This document shows positions 8,165 through 15,407 of a stretch of DNA of 19,692 bases, one piece after another (position 1 is the first letter of the stretch; the number at the start of each line of letters is the position of its first letter). Source of the DNA: CAZJAD01 sp964543855. GTDB lineage: Bacteria > Electryoneota > RPQS01 > DYHQ01. The stretch covers positions 1-19,692 of the forward strand of contig CAZJAD010000039.1 in NCBI GenBank assembly GCA_964543855.1, read 5' to 3'. Below the pieces are notes generated by a model. That model was not told where the DNA came from and did no database searches. It saw only the letters and a program-made list of their open reading frames with translations. The translations under genes and the position numbers were made by a program.

Positions 8165-9501
8165 GCAGGCACCTCCTTCCCAGCTGAGGGATTCGCTTCC
8201 TCCGGACCATGTCGAATCTCGCGCCGAATCAGAAAGAGCCAGACGGCAAAAAGCAGAATGTAGATTAGCGCGAACATGATGAGGGAGAAGACAAGCTGTT
8301 CAACCGGAACACTCGTGGAAATTGCATCCCGCGTCCTGAGCACATGGTAGACGACCCAGGGCTGACGACCGACCTCAGCCGAAATCCAGCCGAGCTCGTT
8401 CGCAATAAATGGCAGCGGGATCGACCACAGGGCGAGCTTCAAAAATAGACGGTTTTCGAACAGCCTCTTTCTCCAGAGCAGGAATATGCCGAACGCGGTC
8501 AGCGCGATGAAATACATTCCGAGAGCAACCATCAGATGGAACGGGAAGAAGGTGAGCGCCAGTGGTGGCCAATCCTCCTTGGGAAATGCCTTGAGGCCCT
8601 TTACCTCGGCATTGAGATCTCCGAACGCCAGCAAGCTGAGCAGTCCGGGAACTCTGACGGGTGCATATATCCTCTCATCCTTACGACTGGGGATACCGAA
8701 TATGAGCGCCGGCGCGCGCCTTTCTGTCTCAAAACAGCCTTCGATGGCGGCAAGTTTCTCGGGTTGTGTGAACGCCACCTGAATCGCATGCAGGTGACCG
8801 AGCCCGAGTTCGACCACGGCTGCAGCGAAGGCGACGACGAGGCTCATCTTCAGAGATTTCTTCGCGAAGTCTGTATGGCGGCCCTTAAGCAGAAACCATG
8901 CGCTGATGCCGAGCATGAACAGAGCGCCCGTGATGAGCGCGCCGTCGACGGTGTGAAGGTAGCGCGGGATGGTCGAGGGATTGAAAACAGCGGCCCAGAA
9001 GTTCGTCAATTGAGCCTGGCCATTCACAATGTGGTAACCGGCTGGGGTCTGTTGCCACGAGTTGGCCACAATAATCCAGAACGCCGAAAGAGTCGCACCC
9101 ACGGCGACCATGAGCGAGGCGAACCAATGGGTCTTGACGGAGACACGGTTCCATCCCAGAATGAGCACGGCCAGAAAACTCGACTCGAGAAAGAACGCAA
9201 AAATGCCCTCGGCAGCGAGGGGAGCACCGAATATGTCGCCAACGAACCGTGAATACTCGGACCAGTTTGTGCCGAATTGAAACTCCATCACGATGCCTGA
9301 GGCAACACCGACGGCAAAACTCAGGGCGAAGATTTTGATCCAGAAGCGCGCCATGTTGCGGTACAAGATGTCACCGGTCTTCTTGTACTTCGTCATGATC
9401 CACACGATTAGCCACGAGAGCCCAATCGTGAGCGGCGGGAAGATGTAATGAAAGCCAATCGTCAGCGCGAACTGAATTCTTGAGAGCAAGACAGCATCCA
9501 T
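8161..9501 (-). CDS. cydA: Cytochrome bd quinol oxidase subunit I
   Basis: 446 residues with about nine transmembrane helices. Key residues can be placed by comparison with E. coli CydA: H18 (heme b595 ligand, E. coli H19), E98 and E106 (E99, E107), H183 and M324 (heme b558 ligands, H186 and M393), and quinol-loop K249 and E254 in QPEKLAAIEG (K252, E257). GRQPW at 378-382 is also present. The Q-loop is of the short type, which accounts for the length below the 522 residues of E. coli. The gene begins six bases after the CMD-family gene and overlaps cydB by four bases. A weak AGGGA stands close to the ATG, so its translation may depend on the gene before it. Confidence 0.96.
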   Translation of the reverse strand: MDAVLLSRIQFALTIGFHYIFPPLTIGLSWLIVWIMTKYKKTGDILYRNMARFWIKIFALSFAVGVASGIVMEFQFGTNWSEYSRFVGDIFGAPLAAEGIFAFFLESSFLAVLILGWNRVSVKTHWFASLMVAVGATLSAFWIIVANSWQQTPAGYHIVNGQAQLTNFWAAVFNPSTIPRYLHTVDGALITGALFMLGISAWFLLKGRHTDFAKKSLKMSLVVAFAAAVVELGLGHLHAIQVAFTQPEKLAAIEGCFETERRAPALIFGIPSRKDERIYAPVRVPGLLSLLAFGDLNAEVKGLKAFPKEDWPPLALTFFPFHLMVALGMYFIALTAFGIFLLWRKRLFENRLFLKLALWSIPLPFIANELGWISAEVGRQPWVVYHVLRTRDAISTSVPVEQLVFSLIMFALIYILLFAVWLFLIRREIRHGPEEANPSAGKEVPA

Positions 9502-9507
9502 GAGTCC

Positions 9508-9882
9508 CTATGCTTTCTTTCTTTTCTTTGGAGTTCTCTGTCTCCCAAGTTCCTCCCATACTTTGAAGGCACGTCGCAGATGAGGAATCGTAATTGAACC
9601 ACCCACGACCAAGCCGATCGCAAGAGCCTCCTCAAGTTCCTGATCCGTCACGCCAAGCTCACGACACTGAACGAGGTGATACAGAATGCAATCATCACAT
9701 CTCAGTGTGAATGACGCAACGAGACCCATCAGTTCCTTGGTCTTCCGAGGCAAAGCGCCAGCCACGTAGGCCTGTTCGTCAAGATTGAAGAATCTCTTCG
9801 TCGTAGTGCCAGCATACTTCATCACAATCCGATTCAATTCCTCCCGTTCGTGTTTGAAATCTTCGATTGGATTCTCAGACAT
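9508..9882 (-). CDS. Carboxymuconolactone decarboxylase-family (AhpD-like) protein
   Basis: 124 residues with an all-helical CMD/AhpD fold. C62-x-x-C65 followed by H69 (RCDDCILYH) is the AhpD-type redox motif. AhpD proteins act as disulfide reductases or alkylhydroperoxidases with peroxiredoxins; a role in peroxide defence alongside the thiol peroxidase of this island is reasonable but not proven. The C-terminal tail is very lysine/arginine rich (TPKKRKKA). GGAGG stands nine bases before the ATG. The six-base gap to cydA indicates one mRNA for CMD, cydA, cydB and hrb. Linkage of a CMD protein to cytochrome bd has no obvious biochemical reason other than co-regulation. Confidence 0.88.
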   Translation of the reverse strand: MSENPIEDFKHEREELNRIVMKYAGTTTKRFFNLDEQAYVAGALPRKTKELMGLVASFTLRCDDCILYHLVQCRELGVTDQELEEALAIGLVVGGSITIPHLRRAFKVWEELGRQRTPKKRKKA

Positions 9883-9966
9883 GCAATCCGTCCTCCGGGG
9901 AATTGAGCGACGTGACTCTTGCCGTGCAAAGTCCTTTAAGGGAGCTTCCAGACAAATGGGGGACTG

Positions 9967-10479
9967 TCAAAACGGTGAGAAGCCACTCGTGGACCAGTAA
10001 TCCTGCTTGAGCGCCTCCTGCTGGCGCAATAGTGCATGGTAATGGCCTGCCTCCCAGTCGGCCAGCTCAGCATAGAAGGATTGTACGGTGGGATCGGAGA
10101 CGGCCTGCGCTTCTGCCTTGTAAAACTGCATCGCCGTGAGTTCGAGCTGGATACCAATCGACAAGGCACTCATCTCATAATGAGCTTCGTGAACACGCCC
10201 TTGGATTTGCTCGGAGAAAATCGGGCTCATGCCTGACAAATCAGCTGGAGATCCGAGGCGGGCGCGTGCATCCGGCTTGCCGGTCTCCATCAGCGCTTTA
10301 TACTGCGCTTTGAGGAAGAGCTGATGATCGAGCTCCTCCTTTGCCAGTGTCTCGAAGATCTCCCTCCCTTTGGGATCGCTGGTGCTGCGGGCTGCCATCA
10401 TGTAGAAATGGTGGCCGTCCACTTCGGCCTTGATTGCTTTGGCCAGCCCCTCGGTCATACGCTTCACGGCCGCATCCAT
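9967..10479 (-). CDS. Ferritin-like diiron protein
   Basis: 170 residues of four-helix ferritin-like type. Candidate ligands are E19, E49-x-x-H52, E113 and E143-x-x-H146, with an AEVDGHHFY first helix and a WEAGHYH fourth helix. No rubredoxin Cys residues and no signal peptide are seen. The loop between the half-repeats (about 65-100) is rich in Gly, Ser and Pro. It resembles rubrerythrin-like proteins of unknown substrate. An AAGGAG stands about nine bases before the ATG. It lies 64 bp after the previous ferritin-like gene and 84 bp before the CMD gene, all in one direction, so co-transcription is likely. Confidence 0.85.
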   Translation of the reverse strand: MDAAVKRMTEGLAKAIKAEVDGHHFYMMAARSTSDPKGREIFETLAKEELDHQLFLKAQYKALMETGKPDARARLGSPADLSGMSPIFSEQIQGRVHEAHYEMSALSIGIQLELTAMQFYKAEAQAVSDPTVQSFYAELADWEAGHYHALLRQQEALKQDYWSTSGFSPF

Positions 10480-10543
10480 GATATTCGGCTCCTTTTGTCT
10501 CTGTTTGCCTGTCTGGTACTGTCAGAACATGAAGCCTGGCGTC

Positions 10544-11065
10544 CTATCCGGCTTCAAGATCGAACTCCGCTATGTCAAACCAGAACCCCAAGCCCGATAC
10601 GGCGTCAATCTCCGCTTGCACAAGGGCCAGATGCCCCTCTTCGATTTCTACGAAGCGAGCGAACATCACTTGCCCTTCGTCCGAGAGTTCCTCGACCATC
10701 TTCTTGTAGAAGTTGCTCGTTTCCGTCTCCACTTCGCGGGCCTTTTGCAGCTGCTTCAACTCTGAACCGCGAACAGGTTCCCCGACATGAGTCTTGAGCT
10801 TACTCACCTGATCTCTGATCACTTTCTCCGATGGAATGGAAGTCACCAAGCCTTCAACAGTGATCTTCCCGGTTTTCTGCCATTCGTCGAGCCTGGTTCC
10901 GAGGTAATCGAGGTGTTGCTGCTCTTCCGAGGCAAGAAGCTTGAACACACGCTTGCCTACCTCGTCGACTGCGTGCTTCATGGCCTCAATATAGGTATCC
11001 CGGACTTTCGTCTCAAAGTCGATGGCTGTCTTGATCGCCTCCTCAACCGTCACGGTCTCCTCCAT
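10544..11065 (-). CDS. Ferritin-like diiron protein with FWFDI C-terminus
   Basis: 173 residues, ferritin-like fold with E18, E48-x-x-H51, E113 and E142-x-x-H145 as candidate diiron ligands. The long helical link between half-repeats is lysine rich. The C-terminus (about 160-173) is aromatic and acidic (FWFDI then AEFDL), with no Cys cluster. Iron or peroxide handling is probable. The start is uncertain: the ATG at 11065 has no upstream Shine-Dalgarno, whereas the first codons themselves contain GGAGG placed five bases before an in-frame GTG at 11053, which would give MTVEEAIKTAIDFE. The latter may be the true start, shortening the protein by four residues. Confidence 0.83.
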   Translation of the reverse strand: MEETVTVEEAIKTAIDFETKVRDTYIEAMKHAVDEVGKRVFKLLASEEQQHLDYLGTRLDEWQKTGKITVEGLVTSIPSEKVIRDQVSKLKTHVGEPVRGSELKQLQKAREVETETSNFYKKMVEELSDEGQVMFARFVEIEEGHLALVQAEIDAVSGLGFWFDIAEFDLEAG

Positions 11066-11147
11066 TCGATTCAGCAGGCCGTTTCGCCCGCCGTTGTTCA
11101 GTACCGCTCTGTCACTTCACGAGCCTCACAGGTAGGGACCGGAGTCC

Positions 11148-11654
11148 TTAGCTCGATTCTTCTTCGGCATTTCGCTTCCCGAGCTCGCGATCAAGCATAA
11201 TCAGCCCGTTGCCGGAGTCGCCGATGCGCTCCAATTGCTGCACGACCGCCGACGCGGATGCCTCTTCCTCCACCTGTTCGGTGACAAACCACTGCAGCAG
11301 GATGCTCGCTGGGTAGTCAGCTTCCTCCGTGGCAAGCTCAACAAGCGCGTTGATCTTGGCCGTGACGAATTGTTCATGCTTGTATGCGTCTTGAAACACG
11401 GCCAAGGGCGAAGACCATTCTGTCTTTGGCTTTGCCAGCGCGAGGAGTTCAATCACACCGTCTCGCTCTCGGATATGATCGAAGAACTTCATCCCGTGCG
11501 CCATTTCCTCTTTTGCCTGCACACGCATCCAGTGCGCCATTCCGTCGAGCCCCTCGGAATGGAAGTAAGCGGCCATAGACAAATAGATGTAAGCCGACTC
11601 CAACTCGTGCTTGATCTGCTCGTTCAGAGCCTGCTGCATTTTCTTGCCAATCAT
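11148..11654 (-). CDS. ftnA: Bacterial ferritin (FtnA-type)
   Basis: 168 residues, the normal length for non-heme bacterial ferritin. Ferroxidase-site residues visible are E17, E50 and H53 (AKEEMAH), E94, and E130 in the fourth helix, with Y24 in ESAYIYLSMAAY. The signature EQIKHELESAYIYLSMAAYF and the block SEGLDGMAHWMR are typical. It stores iron as ferric mineral in a 24-subunit shell and limits Fenton chemistry. The ATG at 11654 overlaps the stop of the desulfoferrodoxin gene by one base (TGATG) and has GGAGGAG seven bases upstream, so the two proteins are translationally coupled. A longer reading frame from 11675 is less likely. Confidence 0.94.
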   Translation of the reverse strand: MIGKKMQQALNEQIKHELESAYIYLSMAAYFHSEGLDGMAHWMRVQAKEEMAHGMKFFDHIRERDGVIELLALAKPKTEWSSPLAVFQDAYKHEQFVTAKINALVELATEEADYPASILLQWFVTEQVEEEASASAVVQQLERIGDSGNGLIMLDRELGKRNAEEESS

Positions 11655-12037
11655 CAGCTCGCTCCTCCTTTCCACAGTCCGTGGATGTTGCAGTATTCTC
11701 GTGCCGAGATGTTCTCAGCCTTGATGTCGAATGTTGCCTCGGGAACATCTCCGGGGCTGAGAAACTGCCGATAGGATTTCCCGTCTGCAATGATCTCGAT
11801 CCACTCGATATAGTGTTTTGCTTCCATAGGATGGGCCACGCTCCCGACCTTCACCTTGATTCCGGTATCGGTTTTCTCTATGACGGGAACATGTTTCTCC
11901 TTGGCAGCATCGACCGTGTTTTCGATCTGCAGTGTCATCGGCTTTCCGCAGCACACAGGTGTTCCGGCACCTTCGTGAATCACCTCCACCATGTCGCCAC
12001 AGATCTCGCACTTATAAACCTGAAGTCTCTTGGTCAT
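11654..12037 (-). CDS. dfx: Desulfoferrodoxin (two-iron superoxide reductase)
   Basis: 127 residues. The N-terminal rubredoxin-like centre I has C10-x-x-C13 and C29-C30. Centre II, the catalytic square-pyramidal Fe(His4Cys) site, is formed by H49, H69, H75, C116 and H119, and the catalytic E47-K48-H49 motif is intact. It reduces superoxide to hydrogen peroxide in the cytoplasm without making O2, using electrons from rubredoxin. The reductant could be the rubredoxin domain of the fusion protein at the end of this island. The ATG at 12037 follows AAGGAGG by six bases; the longer frame from 12079 reads through a hairpin and has no ribosome site. It is coupled to ferritin by a TGATG overlap. Confidence 0.96.
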   Translation of the reverse strand: MTKRLQVYKCEICGDMVEVIHEGAGTPVCCGKPMTLQIENTVDAAKEKHVPVIEKTDTGIKVKVGSVAHPMEAKHYIEWIEIIADGKSYRQFLSPGDVPEATFDIKAENISAREYCNIHGLWKGGAS

Positions 12038-12046
12038 CTCGTACCT

Positions 12047-12080
12047 CCTTGTTCCAAGGTTTGTGTGGTGAGACCACACA
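12047..12080 (-). promoter_or_regulatory. Two hairpins between the octaheme gene and dfx
   Basis: In the 45-base gap the minus-strand RNA can form an 8-bp stem, TGTGTGGT/ACCACACA (12062-12069 with 12073-12080, 3-nt loop). Right after it comes a 5-bp stem CCTTG-GAA-CAAGG (12047-12059) whose 3' arm overlaps the AAGGAGG ribosome site of dfx. There is no T tract after the first stem, so it is not an ordinary terminator. An intercistronic mRNA processing or stability element, or a translation control of dfx, is possible. Confidence 0.5.
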
Positions 12081-12082
12081 TA

Positions 12083-13573
12083 TTACTTTTTCTTTTTTTG
12101 CGTTCCTTCGAGCTTGAACTCCAGCCAATCGACCATTTCCTGGATGTTCTTGGACAGATACCAGCGGCCGTTAGCAAAAACTCCGTAATCGGCACCGGCC
12201 ATGGCCGAGGCATAGCGGATCGAGTTCGCAAAGAAGAGCCAATGCTCGACCCACATCTTCTCGATGGCTTCATCGAAAATGGGCGCGGACTGTGGCAGTC
12301 CCTGCGCCGCTCCTTTTTCCCATGCGGTCGCCAAGATCTGGGTAGCAGTCAGAGTCATCTCGTTTGTCGTGCCAATGGTGTTGTCGAAGTGCGCATAGTG
12401 CCCGTCAACCCACTGGGTGCTGTGACACGCGAGACACACCTTCTGCATTGACTCCCGCCGTTTGGCCTGTTCCTTCTCATCAATCAAATACTCAGTGGCA
12501 AACTCGCCGCTGAGTTCGGTCGGCAGAGGAAGGCCGGCTCTGTTCTTTATCAGACTCATATCCGGAGATTTCGTGTGTGGATGGGCATAGATGAGGCCGA
12601 GAATCCTCCAGGAAATCCGATCATTCATCCGGTGAGTCCTTTCGGCCACGACCTCTCCGTCGTCCGTGACAAGCAGACTGGCATGGCATGCGGCGCAGGT
12701 CGGGGCGGTGAAATCTCTTCCCACGACCCACGGAACATTGTCAAAACTCCAGTGATCACTCATCGACGAATAAATGTTTCCCATTTTGCTGACCATGTAG
12801 ACCTTGTACGCGGGAACATCGGGTCCTTTGTGGCACTCGGCGCAGGTATAAGGCTTGCGGGCCATTTCAATCGAGAACTCGTGACGGGTGTGACAGGCCG
12901 TGCATGCGCCTTTCGTGCCGTCGGGGTTCAGGCGTCCGACACCTTGATTCGGCCAGCCCGCAAGGACGGGAAACTCCATCTCGCCAAAGTCCGTTTCGCG
13001 CGTCACCCGATCCTTGACCTGGATATCGGTTCCGTGGCAGAAGAAGCACGATTCAGCGTCGGTCTCCTTGTCGGGTGGTTCGAGGGATGTCTTCAAATCC
13101 ACAAAGGTCTGAGTGCCGTTCACGGAGTTGACAAGGTCACGATAGAGCGGGTTGTTGTTCAAGTTGCCGTAAGCGTGAGACATGATGTTCTGTTCGTACT
13201 GAGTCGTCTCGGTGGGATGGCAGGTGGCACAGTTGGCCGGAGTTACAATAGTGTGAACGGCATAGTCGCTGTGCTCAAAGGTGTCGCTGTGTCTCTCAGC
13301 GCTCATCGTGTGGCACTCGGCACAACCGACGACGACCGCCGTTAGCTCGCTTGGAATCCGGTCGGCAGAGACCCGTCTCTCCAGCTCTGGCTTCTTCAGC
13401 GCATCATCTGGAGTAACCTTCGCATGAAGGCTTCTCTCCCAGTCGGCAACAATTCCCGGAGACACGACCGTGTGGCAGTTCAAGCAGTCACTTGTTTTGT
13501 CGCTCACTGGGCCAGCCAGACCTGCGCTGGCAAGAAGCAGGAACGCAAGAACAGTCATGCTTGTAGATTGCAT
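12083..13573 (-). CDS. Octaheme c-type cytochrome of the hydroxylamine oxidoreductase family
   Basis: 496 residues. An N-terminal hydrophobic stretch ending near GLAG (about 1-21) looks like a signal peptide, though without a basic n-region. Eight CxxCH heme sites lie at C30, C84, C115, C176, C224, C244, C293 and C380. The block GRLNPDGTKGACTACHTRHEF (about 214-233) and CAECHKGPDVPAYKVY (244-259) are the landmarks of HAO-type octaheme cytochromes, and heme number and spacing agree. HAO-family enzymes oxidise hydroxylamine or hydrazine, or work in reverse on nitrite/NO, in the periplasm. D273-H274 lies where HAO has active-site Asp/His residues; Y463 in GADYG lies in the region of the heme P460 cross-linking tyrosine. 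Neither assignment is certain without alignment. GGAGGTG stands five bases before the ATG. It ends in KKKK. It is unusual inside an oxidative-stress operon. Confidence 0.9.
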   Translation of the reverse strand: MQSTSMTVLAFLLLASAGLAGPVSDKTSDCLNCHTVVSPGIVADWERSLHAKVTPDDALKKPELERRVSADRIPSELTAVVVGCAECHTMSAERHSDTFEHSDYAVHTIVTPANCATCHPTETTQYEQNIMSHAYGNLNNNPLYRDLVNSVNGTQTFVDLKTSLEPPDKETDAESCFFCHGTDIQVKDRVTRETDFGEMEFPVLAGWPNQGVGRLNPDGTKGACTACHTRHEFSIEMARKPYTCAECHKGPDVPAYKVYMVSKMGNIYSSMSDHWSFDNVPWVVGRDFTAPTCAACHASLLVTDDGEVVAERTHRMNDRISWRILGLIYAHPHTKSPDMSLIKNRAGLPLPTELSGEFATEYLIDEKEQAKRRESMQKVCLACHSTQWVDGHYAHFDNTIGTTNEMTLTATQILATAWEKGAAQGLPQSAPIFDEAIEKMWVEHWLFFANSIRYASAMAGADYGVFANGRWYLSKNIQEMVDWLEFKLEGTQKKKK

Positions 13574-13633
13574 ATGGTCACCTCCGTTAGGCGTTCGTTG
13601 TGTGTGCTGGCGTCCTGAGTTATGTCCGAAGTC

Positions 13634-14149
13634 TCACTTCAGCTGTGCTACAGCATCCAGGAGTGCGTCGTAGTCCGGTTCGCGTGAGGTGTCTTCGACA
13701 ATTTGGATGTACCGAATAGTCCCTTCGCGGTCAATCACAAAGACTGCTCTCGCCAGCAATCGCGACTCCTTGACAAGCACGCCATAAGCGGTCCCGAACG
13801 AGGCGTCTCGGTGGTCTGACAGAGTCTGAACACGCGTTATCCCCGCTGCGCCACACCAGCGCTTCTGAGCGAACGGCAGGTCCATGCTGATGGTCAATAT
13901 CGCGATGTCGGGATCGAGCCCGCTGGCCTCTTGATTGATCCGCCGCGTCTCCGTGTCACATAACGAAGTGTCGAGAGATGGCACGGAGGAGATGATACAG
14001 TTCTTGCCACGCAGCGAGGAAAATTGGAACGGCGCGAGATCGTTCGTGAGCACTTCGAAGTCCGGCGCGGTGTCGCCGACCCTGATGTCCTTCCCCACCA
14101 AGGTCAGTGGCTTTCCTTTCGCAGTGACGATGCCGGTTCGTTCATTCAT
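13634..14149 (-). CDS. tpx: Thiol peroxidase (atypical 2-Cys peroxiredoxin)
   Basis: 171 residues, the usual Tpx length. Peroxidatic C64 lies in PSLDTSLCDTETRR and resolving C99 in QKRWCGA, the Tpx pair. The N-terminal block KGKPLTLVGKDIRVGDTAPDF is typical. It reduces hydrogen peroxide and alkyl hydroperoxides in the cytoplasm, normally with thioredoxin as donor. No thioredoxin gene is in this window; the AhpD-like CxxC protein farther along the same strand could be a donor, but this is speculation. AGGAG stands nine bases before the ATG. The 90-base gap before it contains a small GCGGC/GCCGC hairpin (14164-14179) next to the ribosome site. Confidence 0.95.
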   Translation of the reverse strand: MNERTGIVTAKGKPLTLVGKDIRVGDTAPDFEVLTNDLAPFQFSSLRGKNCIISSVPSLDTSLCDTETRRINQEASGLDPDIAILTISMDLPFAQKRWCGAAGITRVQTLSDHRDASFGTAYGVLVKESRLLARAVFVIDREGTIRYIQIVEDTSREPDYDALLDAVAQLK

Positions 14150-14239
14150 GACATATCACTCCTGCGGCCTTCGAGCCGCTATTCAGATATTGACAGAACC
14201 GTCGATTGCGCCAGAAGGGTGGCGGCGCTGGCGATCAGT

Positions 14240-14695
14240 TCAATTCTCGGTTAGAATATGTTCGTCGTATTCGAGTTCAAACCGCAGTTTGTGTTTCGCT
14301 TCTTCCTGTGCAAGGACCGTGAAAAGCGATCGAAGATTGGCGTCGTCGGTGACATCAGCGAGGTCCATGTAGAGTTTAAACGACTTCTTCTCCCTCTTCA
14401 TCGCCACAATAAGGGCATTCTGGTAATCAAGGTCACCGCTGGCCTCAACATCCGCGAGGTAGTCTCCGATCTTAAGGTCCGTGATTTTCCGAGCGGGCAG
14501 AAGCGCGAGCTTGCCCTCCTTGATCCCCAACAGCTTCGCTTTGTGCCCATCTTCCTCGCGTGCAAATTCCTTGAAAGTCTTGGACATCCAAGGCCATTCC
14601 ATCCGACCGGCCAACTCCCGATAGAATGCGGCGGCCTCTTCTTCTCTTGTGATAGCAAAATCCAGGATTTCATTCACAGAGCCAAATGTCTTCAT
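14240..14695 (-). CDS. Ferritin-like diiron protein (rubrerythrin-type)
   Basis: 151 residues, compact ferritin-like fold. Candidate ligands are one of E18/E19, E48-x-x-H51 (REEDGH), E102 and E132-x-x-H135 (QEEAKH). The half-repeat pattern and the C-terminal EYDEHILTEN are typical for small rubrerythrin-like proteins of anaerobes. There is no rubredoxin tail. The substrate is unproven; peroxide reduction or iron binding is expected. AGGAG stands eight bases before the ATG. It sits between rubrerythrin (73-base gap) and thiol peroxidase (90-base gap) in the same direction. Confidence 0.86.
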   Translation of the reverse strand: MKTFGSVNEILDFAITREEEAAAFYRELAGRMEWPWMSKTFKEFAREEDGHKAKLLGIKEGKLALLPARKITDLKIGDYLADVEASGDLDYQNALIVAMKREKKSFKLYMDLADVTDDANLRSLFTVLAQEEAKHKLRFELEYDEHILTEN

Positions 14696-14768
14696 TCTTC
14701 ATTCTCCTGTGATGGATTTGTCTCTGCCCTTCGGCATTTTGTTCTTCGGGAAATGCGGTGCCGTGATG

Positions 14769-15344
14769 TTACCAATTCTCACCGAGCAATTCGAAGTATG
14801 GCTGCAGGTGTGCGCAGGCTGGACACGCTTTCGGTGCCTCTTTGCCTTCGTGTAGATAGCCGCAGTTGATGCACCGCCACACCACCTTTTTCTCGCGCTT
14901 GAAAACCCGACCAGCCTCGATATTGGCAGCAAGATCGTTATAGCGTTTCTCATGCTGTTTTTCGGAAATCGCGATGGATTCGAATTGCTTGGCGATCTTC
15001 TCGAAACCCTCTTCACGCGCTACTTTTGCAAAGCCCGGGTACATCTCCGAATGTTCGTGTCGTTCGCCTGCCGCTGCCGCTTTGAGGTTCTCGAGTGTGG
15101 AGCCGATGATACCCGCGGGGAAGCTTGCTCGGACTTCCACCTCGCCACCCTCCAGAAGCTTGAAGAACCTCTTGGCGTGTTCCTTCTCATGGTTGGCGGT
15201 TTCCTCGAAGATGGCCGCGATCTGCACGAACCCATCCTTCTTCGCCTGACTCGCAAAGTAATTGTAACGATTGCGTGCCTGTGACTCACCGGCGAAAGCC
15301 GTCAGCAGGTTCTTTTCCGTCTGAGTCCCTTTCAACTTGCCCAT
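14769..15344 (-). CDS. rbr: Rubrerythrin
   Basis: 191 residues, the classic length. The N-terminal erythrin domain has E20, E53, H56, E94, E97, E128 and H131 as diiron ligands; the C-terminal rubredoxin domain has C158-x-x-C161 and C174-x-x-C177. It works in the cytoplasm as an NADH-linked peroxidase through rubredoxin and is a hallmark of anaerobic peroxide defence. The ATG at 15344 is preferred over a TTG one codon upstream because a GGGAGAG ribosome site is well placed for it. It lies 63 bases after the PerR-like gene on the same strand; a PerR-rbr pair is a well-known arrangement in anaerobes and supports control by that regulator. Confidence 0.96.
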   Translation of the reverse strand: MGKLKGTQTEKNLLTAFAGESQARNRYNYFASQAKKDGFVQIAAIFEETANHEKEHAKRFFKLLEGGEVEVRASFPAGIIGSTLENLKAAAAGERHEHSEMYPGFAKVAREEGFEKIAKQFESIAISEKQHEKRYNDLAANIEAGRVFKREKKVVWRCINCGYLHEGKEAPKACPACAHLQPYFELLGENW

Positions 15345-15407
15345 CAAATCTCTCCCTGATAGTCTGTGAGTTTATCGTTGGTGATATCGGCTTCACCGTG
15401 CGAGGTA

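Noticed and set aside
12575..13345. 256-codon plus-strand frame opposite the octaheme cytochrome
   Set aside because: The minus strand has eight CxxCH motifs in one frame; the plus frame is a shadow.
14164..14179. GCGGC/GCCGC hairpin before tpx as a terminator
   Set aside because: Only a 5-bp stem, no T tract, and genes on both sides run in the same direction.
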